Counted from the stretch's first letter, positions 41,456-50,969 are shown. The stretch is DNA of 64,000 nt from Oceanobacillus bengalensis (GCF_003628445.1 NZ_RBZO01000003.1:124001-188000), one strand, 5' to 3'. Made by a program: numbers and translations. The notes: a model not told the origin generated them from the sequence alone.

Positions 41456-42261
41456 TTTATAGATGCTTTCTCCATTATTACCGAATTTAATTTGGAATCT
41501 TGAAAAATTGTATTTGCAATTTCAATAAATATTGTAAGTTCTCCAGTAGTGTAAAATTGATGAGTCGGTGTTCGCTCATCCGTATTTAAAAGCTGATGAA
41601 CTTCTAATATTGTACTGGTTTCCCTAGCCGTTTCTTCACTGGAAGATATAATTGTAACATGCTCACCGATTACATCCTGTATGATTCCTTTGATTAAGGG
41701 ATAATGCGTGCACCCTAGTATTAACGTATCCATATGGTTTTGTTTTTTCATAGGTGATAGCGATTCCCTTACAACTAATTCGGCTTCGTCACCAGACAGA
41801 ATTCCTTTTTCGACGAGTGGAACAAACATTGGACATGCTAAAGCATTCACATGAATGTCTCCATTTATCCTTTCTAGGGCCATCGTGTACGCATTACTTT
41901 TAACCGTGCCTTCGGTTCCAATAACGCCTACATGGTTATTTCTTGTGGCCTTAATAGCAGCACGTGCACCCGGTTGTATCACGCCAATAACAGGAATATC
42001 TAATTTTACTTGCAATTCCTTAAGCGTATATGCTGTTGCCGTATTACAAGCAATAACAAGCATTTTAATATCCTTTTCTAATAAGAACTCAACCATTTCC
42101 AATGTAAATGTTCTTACTTCTTCTGGAGATCTTGATCCATACGGGCACCTTGCAGTGTCGCCTAGGTAAATTAATTTTTCTTTCGGTAATTGACGCATTA
42201 ACTCATGTGCTACCGTTAATCCGCCTACACCTGAATCTATAACCCCGATTGCTCTGTCCAA
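41434..42261 (-). CDS. murI: Glutamate racemase
   Basis: Makes D-glutamate for peptidoglycan. Two catalytic cysteines: [14 protein letters not shown] and [12 protein letters not shown]-terminal [18 protein letters not shown] place the start at TTG 42261 ([11 protein letters not shown]), eight bases after GAGG; the frame opens at 42303, which would overlap ysmB and add 14 non-family residues. About 275 residues. Equivalent to B. subtilis racE by position beside ysmB and gerE. Confidence 0.96.
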   Translation of the reverse strand: MDRAIGVIDSGVGGLTVAHELMRQLPKEKLIYLGDTARCPYGSRSPEEVRTFTLEMVEFLLEKDIKMLVIACNTATAYTLKELQVKLDIPVIGVIQPGARAAIKATRNNHVGVIGTEGTVKSNAYTMALERINGDIHVNALACPMFVPLVEKGILSGDEAELVVRESLSPMKKQNHMDTLILGCTHYPLIKGIIQDVIGEHVTIISSSEETARETSTILEVHQLLNTDERTPTHQFYTTGELTIFIEIANTIFQDSKLNSVIMEKASIKKNQVLK

Positions 42262-42292
42262 CAAAATCGCCTCTTCTAAAAATGTTATTATG

Positions 42293-42745
42293 TTATTTTC
42301 CACTTACAGCTTTCATTCGTTCATATAATAAATCTAATAACCTATTTAAGTGCTCCATATCTTCATCAGAAATATCATCCAACACATCACCTAAGAAAGC
42401 CTGTCTTTTCTCAATAACTTCGTGGATGATTATTTTCCCTTTTTCTAATAAATGTATACGAACAACCCGTCTGTCCTTTATATCTCGAACTCTTTCAACA
42501 AGTTGATTCTTCTCCATACGATCCACAAGATCAGTTGTTGTACTAAAAGCTAAACTTATTTTGTTAGAAAGTTCACCGATTGTTAAATCTCCTTCTTCTA
42601 AAAGCCATTGTAATGCAACAAACTGAGGAGAGGTAATAGGATAATTATTTAAGATTTTTCGGCCATTTTGTTTAATCATTCCCGAAATATATCGTAGTCT
42701 CTTTTCTGTTTTGACGATGGATTCAACTGTTACATCTTTATTCAA
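42293..42745 (-). CDS. ysmB: MarR-family transcriptional regulator (YsmB)
   Basis: 150-residue winged-helix regulator: [50 protein letters not shown] is the recognition helix and wing. Long N- and C-terminal helices form the dimer. It precedes murI by 32 bases, as in B. subtilis. Ligand and target are unknown. Confidence 0.93.
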   Translation of the reverse strand: MNKDVTVESIVKTEKRLRYISGMIKQNGRKILNNYPITSPQFVALQWLLEEGDLTIGELSNKISLAFSTTTDLVDRMEKNQLVERVRDIKDRRVVRIHLLEKGKIIIHEVIEKRQAFLGDVLDDISDEDMEHLNRLLDLLYERMKAVSGK

Positions 42746-42941
42746 GCAAGTACCTCCTCAAGGTAATTCTAAAAACTTAGTTTATCATACTTTTTTAACA
42801 TCTCTCTCGTTAGGCTTATAATCTATGATTCAATCCAAAAGAATGTTCCCATAATATAAATTTCATTTTTATAATTATAGCAGAACTTCAGGCTTTACCG
42901 TTATTAAAAGTATCTTAAAAAAGTAACACGAAGATGTGCGC

Positions 42942-42968
42942 ACTAATTTTCATACTCGACATAAGCTA
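42942..42968 (+). promoter_or_regulatory. Sigma-K-like promoter of gerE
   Basis: CATAAGCTA at 42960-42968 matches the sigma-K -10 consensus CATANNNTA; an AC at 42942-42943, 16 bases upstream, can serve as the -35. gerE is transcribed by sigma-K in B. subtilis, so the match makes biological sense. Confidence 0.65.
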
Positions 42969-43028
42969 TAGTGACTAAATAATTTCCCTTCATAATGCGG
43001 TTCTACAAGAGCAAGGAGGGGTTAACAT

Positions 43029-43253
43029 TTGAAGGATAATGACTACAGACCGAAGCAATTATTAACGAAGCGCGAGAAGGAAGTATTCGAACTGTTAGTA
43101 CAAGACAAAACGACAAAGGAAATTGCCCAGGAGTTATATATATCCGAAAAAACAGTCCGTAACCATATTTCAAATGCTATGCAAAAATTAGGAGTCAAGG
43201 GGCGATCACAAGCCGTAGTTGAACTTCTTCGCATGGGAGAATTAAAGCTTTAA
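43029..43253 (+). CDS. gerE: Spore coat transcription regulator GerE
   Basis: 74-residue stand-alone LuxR-type helix-turn-helix: LTKREKEVFELLVQDKTTKEIAQELYISEKTVRNHISNAMQKLGVKGRSQAVVEL. It acts late in the mother cell, modulating sigma-K coat genes. Starts at TTG after AAGGAGGGG. It is on the plus strand, divergent from ysmB-murI. Confidence 0.97.
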   Translation: MKDNDYRPKQLLTKREKEVFELLVQDKTTKEIAQELYISEKTVRNHISNAMQKLGVKGRSQAVVELLRMGELKL

Positions 43254-43340
43254 ACAGACTATTTCACCTTGCTTAGAATGAAACTATATGAGGTAGTCTT
43301 AAAGACTTCCTTTCATCACTGATTAATCAGTAATGAATAA

Positions 43341-43377
43341 AGAAAACCGACTTTTATTACAAAAGTCGGTTTTTAAA
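43341..43377 (+). terminator. Bidirectional terminator between gerE and ysmA
   Basis: AAACCGACTTTT pairs with AAAAGTCGGTTT with T and A tracts on both sides, between convergent gerE and ysmA. Confidence 0.88.
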
Positions 43378-43382
43378 TTTGT

Positions 43383-43829
43383 TTATTTACTATTTAACAA
43401 TCTTTCCTTCATTGTATCGGTAAGTGCTTTAGGGATTGCCGTTTTCACATCAATATAAACTAACCTTCCTCTACCCGTTAACGTAACTTCACCGTTTTCA
43501 TTTACAGCCATATAATGTATATCTACAGATGTATTACCTACATGGTTTGCTTTGACATACAAATGAATTCTATCATTGAAAAACATCTGCTTTTGATAAT
43601 CACATTTAAGGTCTGAAACAATCACTGCACCTTGGTCACGCTTCATCTCATCAGCCAATCCTAATTCATTCATAAAATCAATTCTACCTTCTTCAAAGTA
43701 AATAAATGCGGAAACATTATTTACATGGCCATACATGTCTGTTTCTGAAAAGCGAATTTTAATTGGAATAGAGAAGCGAAATTCAGACTTCCAAGAATCA
43801 AAGTCTTCTATATAATCAATAGATTTCAT
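43383..43829 (-). CDS. ysmA: Acyl-CoA thioesterase, hotdog fold (YsmA)
   Basis: 148-residue 4-hydroxybenzoyl-CoA-thioesterase-like protein. The active-site motif is RFSETDMYGHVNNVSAFIYFEEGR, with the family aspartate. The specific acyl-CoA is unknown. Between gerE and sdhB as in B. subtilis. Confidence 0.92.
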   Translation of the reverse strand: MKSIDYIEDFDSWKSEFRFSIPIKIRFSETDMYGHVNNVSAFIYFEEGRIDFMNELGLADEMKRDQGAVIVSDLKCDYQKQMFFNDRIHLYVKANHVGNTSVDIHYMAVNENGEVTLTGRGRLVYIDVKTAIPKALTDTMKERLLNSK

Positions 43830-43845
43830 ACTGACCTCCTAATAA

Positions 43846-43881
43846 AAAGTGACTTTTCCAAATTAGAAAAGTCACTTTTTT
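43846..43881 (-). terminator. Terminator between sdhB and ysmA
   Basis: AAAAAGTGACTTTTC pairs with GAAAAGTCACTTTTT, with T-rich ends on both strands. On the minus strand it lies past sdhB, though 140 bases beyond its stop, and close to the ysmA start. Confidence 0.78.
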
Positions 43882-44019
43882 GATCACGTAAATGTTGTGA
43901 TAATTTTAATCCTCATGATAGGCATATCTAGCTCTAAAAATGTAGTGAACTTCACTAACCTATGACAATCTAACAGTTCGACATGTCAAACTTCCTTTAG
44001 CGCTCCTAAGCTTTTGTTC

Positions 44020-44784
44020 TTAATGCGCATTGTCGCTTCCAAAGAAGTTTTTAAATGCTTGAATATTGGTTGCGCGGTTCATTGCAGCAATAGAAGTAGT
44101 TAAAGGAATACCTTTTGGACAAACTTGAACACAGTTTTGTGAATTACCACATCCACTTATTCCACCTTCGTCCATTAAACCTTCTAGACGCTCACTTGCA
44201 TTCATTTCCCCTGTTGGATGTGAATTAAATAGACGAGCTTGTGAGAGTGCGGCTGGACCAATAAAGTTCGATTTATCGTTAACATTTGGACATGCTTCAA
44301 GACATACACCACATGTCATGCATTTCGATAATTCATATGCCCATTGACGTTTCTTCTCTGGCATACGAGGTCCAGGTCCTAAATCATGCGTTCCATCAAT
44401 TGGAATCCATGCTTTCACTTGTTTCAATGCATCAAACATGCGCTCACGATCTATAATTAAATCACGAATAACTGGGAATGTTGACATAGGCTCTAAGCGT
44501 ATAGGTGTTTCTAATGTATCCACCAATGCAGCACATGATTGTCTAGGTGTTCCATTGATTACCATTGAACAAGCACCACAAACTTCTTCCAAACAGTTCA
44601 TATCCCATTGTACAGGTGTTGTCTTTTCCCCTTTTGCATTGATAGGATTTTTACGAATTTCCATCAATCCGGATATAACATTCATATTTTTACGATATGG
44701 AACATCGAATGCTTCATCATAAGGAGTAGAATCCGGACTATCTTGTCGAGTGATTATAAACCTAACCGTCTTTTGCTCAGCCAT
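44020..44784 (-). CDS. sdhB: Succinate dehydrogenase iron-sulfur subunit
   Basis: Carries electrons from the flavin to the quinone site. The 2Fe-2S ligands are in CLEEVCGACSMVINGTPRQSC; the 4Fe-4S and 3Fe-4S ligands are in CMTCGVCLEACP and CGNSQNCVQVCPKG. 254 residues. Last gene of sdhC-sdhA-sdhB. Confidence 0.98.
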   Translation of the reverse strand: MAEQKTVRFIITRQDSPDSTPYDEAFDVPYRKNMNVISGLMEIRKNPINAKGEKTTPVQWDMNCLEEVCGACSMVINGTPRQSCAALVDTLETPIRLEPMSTFPVIRDLIIDRERMFDALKQVKAWIPIDGTHDLGPGPRMPEKKRQWAYELSKCMTCGVCLEACPNVNDKSNFIGPAALSQARLFNSHPTGEMNASERLEGLMDEGGISGCGNSQNCVQVCPKGIPLTTSIAAMNRATNIQAFKNFFGSDNAH

Positions 44785-44804
44785 TTTACTTTACTCCCCC
44801 TATT

Positions 44805-46556
44805 TTAGTGTTTTGTTGTATAGTCACGAACACGTGGTTTAATCAAAGATAAATCCACTTCTTCATAACTGAATACTGGTGTATTGTTCTTTGCATCATA
44901 TTCAGCAATTGTTGTCTTCAACCATTCTTCATCATTTCGATCTGGGAATTCAGGTTTGTAATGTGCACCACGACTCTCGTTACGGTTATATGCACCAATC
45001 GTAATAACACGAGCCAAATGCAACATATTCTCTAATTGACGTGTAAACATAACTCCTTGGTTGCTCCAACGTGATGTATCGTTGATATTAATATTTTCAA
45101 AACGCTTTTGTAATTCTTGAATCTTTTCATCTGTCTTTAATAGTTTCGCATTATCGCGAACCACTGTAACATTATCTGTCATCCATTCCCCTAGTTCTTG
45201 ATGGATTTGATAAGCATTTTCAGTTCCATCCATATTGATAAGTTTTTCAAAGTTGGCTTCTTCTTCTTCCACCAACGAATCAAATAGATCTGATGAAAGA
45301 TCTTCAACGTGTTTATCAAGACCATCGATATATTCAATCGCTTTCGGTCCAGCCACAGAACCACCATAAATAGCTGATAATAGAGAGTTTGCTCCTAAAC
45401 GGTTTCCACCATGTTGTGAGTAATCACACTCACCAGCAGCAAATATTCCAGGAATATTTGTCATTTGGTTAATATCAACCCAAAGGCCGCCCATTGAATA
45501 GTGAACAGCAGGGAATATTTTCATTGGTACTTTATGCGGATCTTCCCCTACGAATTTTTCATAGATTTCAATGATCCCACCAAGTTTAATGTCCAATTCT
45601 TTCGGGTCTTTATGGGACAGATCAAGGTATACCATGTTCTCGCCATTGATACCAAGTTTTTGATTAACACAAACGTCAAATATTTCACGTGTTGCAATAT
45701 CCCGAGGAACAAGGTTTCCATATGCAGGGTATTTCTCTTCTAAGAAATACCAAGGCTCACCGTCTTTATAAGTCCAAATTCGGCCACCTTCTCCACGTGC
45801 GGATTCACTCATTAGACGCAATTTATCGTCTCCAGGAATTGCTGTCGGGTGAATTTGAATGAACTCACCATTTGCATATTTCACACCTTGTTGATACAGT
45901 TTACTAGCTGCTGAACCTGTGTTAATCATCGAGTTTGTAGACTTGCCAAAGATAATCCCAGGCCCACCTGTAGCAAAGATTGTTGCGTCAGAAGGAAACG
46001 CTTTAATCTCATGTGTCTTCATATCTTGGGCAACAATTCCTCTCCCAACACCTTCTTCATCAATGACAGCACTAACAAATTCCCATCCTTCATATTTCGT
46101 CACTAAACCTTCTACTTCATAACGTCGAACCTGTTCGTCTAAAGCATATAATAACTGTTGTCCTGTAGTCGCTCCCGCATATGCCGTACGATGCATCTGT
46201 GTGCCACCAAAACGGCGGAAATCTAATAATCCTTCTGGTGTACGGTTAAACATAACCCCCATACGATCAAACATATGTATAATACCAGGCGCCGCATCGC
46301 ACATTGCCTTTACTTGTGGTTGGTTTGCAAGAAAATCTCCACCATATACGGTATCATCAAAGTGAAGCCACGGAGAATCTCCTTCCCCTTTCGTGTTTAC
46401 TGCCCCGTTAATACCACCTTGCGCACAAACTGAGTGAGAGCGTTTTACAGGAACGATAGAAAATAAATCTACATTTACACCTGCTTCAGCAGCTTTAATA
46501 GTTGCCATTAGCCCTGCCAGTCCACCACCGACTACGGCTACTTTACGATTACTCAT
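44805..46556 (-). CDS. sdhA: Succinate dehydrogenase flavoprotein subunit
   Basis: Oxidises succinate to fumarate in the TCA cycle with covalent FAD. Dinucleotide fold VAVVGGGLAGLMATIKAAE; flavinylated His in KRSHSVCAQGGINGA; active-site SARGEGGRIW and HYSMGGLWVD. ATG at 46556 has GGAGA nine bases upstream and is preferred over a GTG at 46565. About 583 residues. Confidence 0.98.
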   Translation of the reverse strand: MSNRKVAVVGGGLAGLMATIKAAEAGVNVDLFSIVPVKRSHSVCAQGGINGAVNTKGEGDSPWLHFDDTVYGGDFLANQPQVKAMCDAAPGIIHMFDRMGVMFNRTPEGLLDFRRFGGTQMHRTAYAGATTGQQLLYALDEQVRRYEVEGLVTKYEGWEFVSAVIDEEGVGRGIVAQDMKTHEIKAFPSDATIFATGGPGIIFGKSTNSMINTGSAASKLYQQGVKYANGEFIQIHPTAIPGDDKLRLMSESARGEGGRIWTYKDGEPWYFLEEKYPAYGNLVPRDIATREIFDVCVNQKLGINGENMVYLDLSHKDPKELDIKLGGIIEIYEKFVGEDPHKVPMKIFPAVHYSMGGLWVDINQMTNIPGIFAAGECDYSQHGGNRLGANSLLSAIYGGSVAGPKAIEYIDGLDKHVEDLSSDLFDSLVEEEEANFEKLINMDGTENAYQIHQELGEWMTDNVTVVRDNAKLLKTDEKIQELQKRFENININDTSRWSNQGVMFTRQLENMLHLARVITIGAYNRNESRGAHYKPEFPDRNDEEWLKTTIAEYDAKNNTPVFSYEEVDLSLIKPRVRDYTTKH

Positions 46557-46585
46557 TGTACTCACTCTCCTTTTCTATCTATATA

Positions 46586-47206
46586 TTAAACCCCAAATGC
46601 AAATTGAATTAATGTTCTTACCCCAAGATAACTAATAGCGAAAAATACAATAATACAAGCATAGCTTGCAATCTTTTGTGATTTAGGAGTTTGTGTTATG
46701 CCCCAAGATACTAGGAAACTCCATAATCCATTCGCGAAATGGAAGACTGCAGAAATCACACCAACAATATAGAACCAGAACATAAATTGATTTGTTAAAA
46801 TACCTTCCATTAAGCTATAGTCAGCCTCTGCTCTACCTAAACCTATTTGTACACGTGTTTCCCATACATGCCAAACAATAAATACAAGTGTTATGAGACC
46901 GGTAATACGTTGCAGGGCAAACATCCAATTTCTGAAAAAGCCAAACTTCTTCGTGTTATACGAAGCGGTAAATGCAATATATACCCCTAATATTGCATGA
47001 TACAAGATTGGTAGATAAATGATGAAAATCTCCAAAAGTAATACAAACGGAAGACTCCCCATAAATCCAGCAGCTGTATTAAAGCTTTCTTCACCATACA
47101 CGGCAAAATGATTCACAATTAAATGTTGGGTCAGAAATATTCCAATTGGTACTACCCCGAGTAGCGAATGCAGTCTTCTGTTAAAGAATTCACGTTGTTC
47201 TGCCAT
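46586..47206 (-). CDS. sdhC: Succinate dehydrogenase cytochrome b558 subunit
   Basis: Di-haem membrane anchor that reduces menaquinone. 206 residues with five membrane helices; histidines at helix ends (HSLLGVVPIGIFLTQHLIVNH, YHAILGVYIAF, FIVWHVWETR, FHFANGLWSF) are the haem-ligand candidates of the family. Ribosome site GGGGGG. First gene of sdhCAB. Confidence 0.97.
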   Translation of the reverse strand: MAEQREFFNRRLHSLLGVVPIGIFLTQHLIVNHFAVYGEESFNTAAGFMGSLPFVLLLEIFIIYLPILYHAILGVYIAFTASYNTKKFGFFRNWMFALQRITGLITLVFIVWHVWETRVQIGLGRAEADYSLMEGILTNQFMFWFYIVGVISAVFHFANGLWSFLVSWGITQTPKSQKIASYACIIVFFAISYLGVRTLIQFAFGV

Positions 47207-47255
47207 GTTTTTCCCCCCTTAGTAGAATAATAGTCTTGATGTGTACAATTAAAAA

Positions 47256-47269
47256 GTAAAGCGCTTTTA
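47256..47269 (-). promoter_or_regulatory. Candidate cre (CcpA) site in sdhC leader
   Basis: TAAAAGCGCTTTAC differs from the palindromic cre core TGAAAGCGCTTTCA at three positions and sits about 50 bases downstream of the sdhC promoter, a position where CcpA could act as a roadblock. Inference from similarity only. Confidence 0.4.
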
Positions 47270-47317
47270 TTAAAATCATCGTTACTCTTTAAATTTGTAC
47301 AATTTGTAAACATATTT

Positions 47318-47346
47318 ATTGTACTTCTAACTGGTATAAGCGTCAA
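47318..47346 (-). promoter_or_regulatory. Promoter of sdhCAB
   Basis: TTGACG at 47341-47346 and TACAAT at 47318-47323, 17-base spacer, giving a leader of about 100 bases before sdhC. Confidence 0.75.
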
Positions 47347-47506
47347 GAAAAGGACGTCGAAAAAAATTAATAATAACTACTTTTTTCATTATTTAGGTAA
47401 AGTAATATATTGAAAGCAATACTTGATAAATCATGAAATTAAATAGATAATAAGACAGTAAAAGTTTTGGGTTACGTGATTTGCATGTTAGAAAGGAATG
47501 ACATCA

Positions 47507-47944
47507 ATGTCAAAAAAACTAGAAAAACTACAAATTTCCGAGCTAAACCAGATGCATTCGTCTGGTGCTGGCTATGATGTCTTAAGGTATATTGGTCTAC
47601 CTGATCTCCTTGGAAGAGAAGCAGAAACACTACTCTATTTTATGGGAAAAAACCTTGCGAGGAAATTTGAAATAAACACGTTGGATGACCTCTATTATAT
47701 ATATGAGCATTTGGGTTGGGGGAAATTAGAATTAGTAAAGGAAAAGAGAAACAAGCTCACATTCCATTTGATGTCGGATTCAGTTGTACTTCGACTTAAG
47801 GCACCTTTTGAAACGGATTTTAGGTTGGAGGCTGGCTTCTTAGCAGAAGCAATTGAAGGAATAAAAGAAACTGAATGTGAATGCATGGAAGAAATTAATC
47901 AGCGTATTCATCTTGTTAAATTCTCGGTTGTTTATACGAGTTAG
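47507..47944 (+). CDS. yslB: YslB, DUF2507 protein
   Basis: 145-residue protein of the YslB (DUF2507) family, related to the haem-NO-binding-like/V4R fold: YDVLRYIGLPDLLGREAETLLYFMGKNLARKF and ECECMEEINQRIHLVKFSVVY. The ATG at 47507 is nine bases after AAGGA and is preferred to that at 47498. Function unknown. It is divergent from sdhC and convergent with uvrC; lysC, next to it in B. subtilis, is absent. Confidence 0.88.
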   Translation: MSKKLEKLQISELNQMHSSGAGYDVLRYIGLPDLLGREAETLLYFMGKNLARKFEINTLDDLYYIYEHLGWGKLELVKEKRNKLTFHLMSDSVVLRLKAPFETDFRLEAGFLAEAIEGIKETECECMEEINQRIHLVKFSVVYTS

Positions 47945-47960
47945 AAGTAGAACGAACCAA

Positions 47961-48004
47961 ATAAATAAGCTGTTGTTCATCAAATCGAACGACAGCTTAT
48001 TTAT
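47961..48004 (+). terminator. Bidirectional terminator between yslB and uvrC
   Basis: AAATAAGCTGTTGTTC pairs with GAACGACAGCTTATTT between the convergent genes. One arm includes the uvrC stop codon. Confidence 0.85.
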
Positions 48005-49778
48005 TATCATCATTTAAATGTTCAATAATATCCTTTGCTGTATTTATTGGGATACCTAGCTTGGTTATTTCAGCTAATTCTGCCTGTTTTATTTCATCAA
48101 TTGATTTAAAATGCTGAAGCAACAACTTTCTACGTTTCTCACCAACACCAGGGATTTCGTCAAGTTTAGAACCTACAACATGCCCACCTCTCAATTGTCT
48201 ATGAAAGGAAATTGCAAATCGATGCACCTCATCTTGAATACGCTGGACGAGGTAAAATTCCTGCGATTTCCTTGATAACGGTACTACTGCAGGTGGATTA
48301 CCATATAGTAATTCACTTGTTCTATGTTTATCATCCTTTGCTAATCCACATAAAGGAATATCAAGACCTAATTCATTCTCTAACACGTCTAAAGCTGCAC
48401 TCATTTGTCCTTTGCCACCATCGATTACAATTAAGTCAGCAAGTGGCAATCCTTCTTTTAAAACTCTGCTATACCTTCTTCTAATAACTTCTCGCATCGT
48501 TTCATAGTCATCTGGACCCTCAACATCTCTAATTTTATATTTTCGATAATCTTTTTTACTAGCCTTCCCGTCTACAAATACAACCATCGCGGATACAGGG
48601 TCTGTTCCTTGAATATTCGAGTTATCAAATGCCTCAATACGGTGTGGTACCTCAATATTTAAACTATCACCTAGTTTTTCAACCGCTACAATCGTCCGTT
48701 CTTCATCACGTTCAATTAGAGAAAACTTCTCTGAAAGAGCAATTTTCGCATTTTCAGTGGCTAATTCAACTAATTCTTTTTTACGTCCTCTAAAAGGTGT
48801 ATGAACACTCGTTTCTAATAGCTTCTCAAGTATTTCAACATCTGTACCAATCGGTACAAGTATTTGTTTCGGTTTAATATGCTGCTTGTGAAGATAAAAT
48901 CTACCAACAAAGCTGAGAAATGTGTCTTCTGGTGCATCAAAGAAAGGAAACACGGAAACATCTCTTTCAATCAATTTCCCTTGTCTAACAAAAAACACTT
49001 GGATACACATCCAGCCTTTATCATAGCTGTATCCAAATACATCACGATTGATTTGATCATTTAATGTCATTTTTTGTTGTTCCATCACGACTTCAATATG
49101 ATTTATTTGATCACGTAATTCTTTTGCTCGTTCAAAATTAAGGTTTTCACTCGCTTCGTACATTTTATCTGATAAGTGTTTTTTTATTTCTTTAAAACCA
49201 CCATTTAGAAATGATGTGATTTCTTGGACAATACTATGATATTCTTCGGTGGTTGGTGGTTTTTCACTACACGCCAAACATTGATTCATATGATAATAGA
49301 GACACGGCCTACCTGCCGGGTTATTGCATTTCCTTAATGGATAAAGACGATCTAATAATTTCTTTGTTTCCCTCGCGGCAATGACATTAGGATATGGTCC
49401 AAAGTATTTTGCTCTATCTTTTTTCAATTTCCGTGTAATCATTAATCGTGGATGTCTTTCAGAAGTAATTTTCAAATATGGATACGATTTGTCATCTTTC
49501 AGCATAACATTGTATTTTGGATCATACTTTTTGATTAAATTCATTTCAAGAATAAGTGCTTCAATTTCCGAAGAAGTAACGACATACTCAAAATCCACAA
49601 TTTCTTGTACTAAACGTTGCGTCTTTTTGTCATGTGCTCCAGTAAAATACGAACGTACACGATTCTTTAATGCCTTTGATTTTCCGACATAAATTACTGT
49701 TCCATGTTTATCTTTCATAAAGTAACAACCTGGTTGTGCTGGTAGAATAGCTAATTTTTCACTTATTGTTCGATTCAT
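47997..49778 (-). CDS. uvrC: Excinuclease ABC subunit C
   Basis: Makes the dual incisions of nucleotide excision repair. N-terminal GIY-YIG nuclease ([25 protein letters not shown]), UVR motif ([14 protein letters not shown]), RNase H-like C-terminal nuclease ([22 protein letters not shown]) and helix-hairpin-helix ([16 protein letters not shown]). Start at 49778 ([12 protein letters not shown]) follows GGGAGG; the frame upstream to 49898 runs into a repeat element and is not part of the protein. About 593 residues. Confidence 0.97.
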   Translation of the reverse strand: MNRTISEKLAILPAQPGCYFMKDKHGTVIYVGKSKALKNRVRSYFTGAHDKKTQRLVQEIVDFEYVVTSSEIEALILEMNLIKKYDPKYNVMLKDDKSYPYLKITSERHPRLMITRKLKKDRAKYFGPYPNVIAARETKKLLDRLYPLRKCNNPAGRPCLYYHMNQCLACSEKPPTTEEYHSIVQEITSFLNGGFKEIKKHLSDKMYEASENLNFERAKELRDQINHIEVVMEQQKMTLNDQINRDVFGYSYDKGWMCIQVFFVRQGKLIERDVSVFPFFDAPEDTFLSFVGRFYLHKQHIKPKQILVPIGTDVEILEKLLETSVHTPFRGRKKELVELATENAKIALSEKFSLIERDEERTIVAVEKLGDSLNIEVPHRIEAFDNSNIQGTDPVSAMVVFVDGKASKKDYRKYKIRDVEGPDDYETMREVIRRRYSRVLKEGLPLADLIVIDGGKGQMSAALDVLENELGLDIPLCGLAKDDKHRTSELLYGNPPAVVPLSRKSQEFYLVQRIQDEVHRFAISFHRQLRGGHVVGSKLDEIPGVGEKRRKLLLQHFKSIDEIKQAELAEITKLGIPINTAKDIIEHLNDDNK

Positions 49779-49795
49779 TTTTTCATTCCTCCCAG

Positions 49796-50047
49796 AAAAG
49801 TGCAAGCGCCCGTTTAGCGACGTACGGACTACGCCTACGTTGTTTGTGGGTGGTTCGATTTTAATCGAACGTTCCTTCGTAGGAGATAAAGGAAACATGC
49901 CCCTTTATGGGGTATGCCGATGTTGGGCATAGCCCGTTCTTAGTCGGCCTTCCTTTGGAACTAGTCAAAGGAAGTTCGACTATGTCGAACTGTTATCGTA
50001 CGGAGGTGAGGAAAGTCTCGCTAGTCGCTGGGCCGCTTGCGCTAGAC
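49796..50047. repeat. Palindromic repeat family 2, expanded copy
   Basis: Starts GTGCAAGCGCCCGTTTAGCG and ends GGCCGCTTGCGCTAGACA, the ends of the short copy at 40.1 kb. Between GACGTACGG and CGTACGGAGG it carries about 170 extra bases made of several small hairpins (TTCGATTTTAATCGAA; GCCCCTTTATGGGGT; CCTTTGGAACTAGTCAAAGG; GTTCGACTATGTCGAAC). It lies immediately before the uvrC ribosome site in the trxA-uvrC gap, which otherwise contains no gene. Confidence 0.8.
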
Positions 50048-50108
50048 ATGGCCCATTACTAAAAACAGTATAATTCGTCTAAAACCACACACTATCTTAA
50101 CCTCTTAC

Positions 50109-50146
50109 AAAATCCCTTGTTACCGAAGCAACAAGGGATTTTTATG
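50109..50146 (-). terminator. Terminator after trxA
   Basis: AAATCCCTTGTTGC pairs with GTAACAAGGGATTT, with a T tail on the minus strand, close to the trxA stop. Confidence 0.85.
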
Positions 50147-50156
50147 TGGTTAAAAT

Positions 50157-50471
50157 TTAAGCGTGCTTGTTAATTAAATCAACTAGCGCTTCTTTTGGTT
50201 GATAACCAATTGCTTGATCAACAACATTTCCATCTTTAAATAATAATAAAGTCGGAATACTCATCACACCAAATTTGCTAGCTGTTTCCTGATTTTCATC
50301 TACATCTAACTTAACGATCTGAACTTTTTCGTTCATTTCTCCATCGATTTCTTCTAATACAGGTGCTATCATTTTACATGGTCCACACCATGGCGCCCAA
50401 AAATCAGCTAAAACTAATCCTTTAGACGTTGCTTGCGCAAAATTTTGATCAGTTACTTGTTCAATAGCCAT
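50157..50471 (-). CDS. trxA: Thioredoxin
   Basis: General thiol-disulfide reductant. Active site [14 protein letters not shown] with Cys28 and Cys31; cis-proline loop [11 protein letters not shown]. 104 residues, full length. Ribosome site AAAGGAGG. Between etfA and uvrC as in B. subtilis. Confidence 0.98.
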   Translation of the reverse strand: MAIEQVTDQNFAQATSKGLVLADFWAPWCGPCKMIAPVLEEIDGEMNEKVQIVKLDVDENQETASKFGVMSIPTLLLFKDGNVVDQAIGYQPKEALVDLINKHA

Positions 50472-50625
50472 TTACATTTCCTCCTTTAAAAACATTAACC
50501 ACTTACAACGTAGTATATCATCGTTAAGATATACTTCCTAATAGTTTGCTTATTCTCTTTTTAGTATCTTACATTATATAAATTTCAATCTAATATTTAT
50601 ATAAGTTGTTGTTTTTGTGATAAAA

Positions 50626-50969
50626 GATATAAACTGCGAGGTAACATCGAACTTAAAAAAATAACTTGCTTGTACTCTCAAGATCAATAAAGAATTATGA
50701 ATGCCAATACTCAACGAAGCTATCAAGAATGAAATAGAGCAAAACCCTCATGAAATGAACTTGATAAGCCTTCTCAAGATTAAAATTGAGCAAAATTCTC
50801 TTCAAATGAACTTGATAAGCTCTCTCAAGATTAAAATAAAGCAAAATTCTCTTCAAATGAACTTGATAAGCCTTCTCAAGATTGAAATAGAGCAAAACCC
50901 TCTTCAAATGAACTTGATAAGCTCTCTCAAGAAAATTCCCCAAATTATTGTTACCTCACAGTTTATATC
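50626..50969. repeat. TIR-bounded intergenic element enclosing a 51-bp array
   Basis: Ends are a 20-base inverted repeat matching at 19 positions: GATATAAACTGCGAGGTAAC (50626-50645) and the complement of GATATAAACTGTGAGGTAAC (50950-50969). The interior is the 51-bp tandem array. The same termini, with different interiors, bound the element at 56.2 kb and, in diverged form, those at 23.1, 30.1 and 63.1 kb. It fills the etfA-trxA gap (50472-51047), where no gene is seen. Confidence 0.85.
50755..50938. repeat. 51-bp tandem repeat array, copy 2
   Basis: Three full units (50755-50805, 50806-50856, 50857-50907) begin ATGAACTTGATAAGC; a partial fourth ends at about 50938, and a diverged half unit precedes the array. 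The period of 51 keeps one frame open on each strand: plus, a 17-residue repeat around MNLISLLKIKIEQNSLQ; minus, around NLEKAYQVHLKRILLYF. Neither has a convincing ribosome site. No unique spacers, so not a CRISPR. Confidence 0.9.

Noticed and set aside
47152-47346. 64-codon minus frame overlapping the sdhC start
   Set aside because: Spans the sdhC promoter and leader in another frame; no ribosome site.
49779-49898. 40-residue N-terminal extension of uvrC
   Set aside because: Encoded by the palindromic repeat; the family start [10 protein letters not shown] has its own GGGAGG site.
50755-50938. CRISPR-like array
   Set aside because: Units are contiguous 51-base tandem repeats with no unique spacers, and no cas genes are present.
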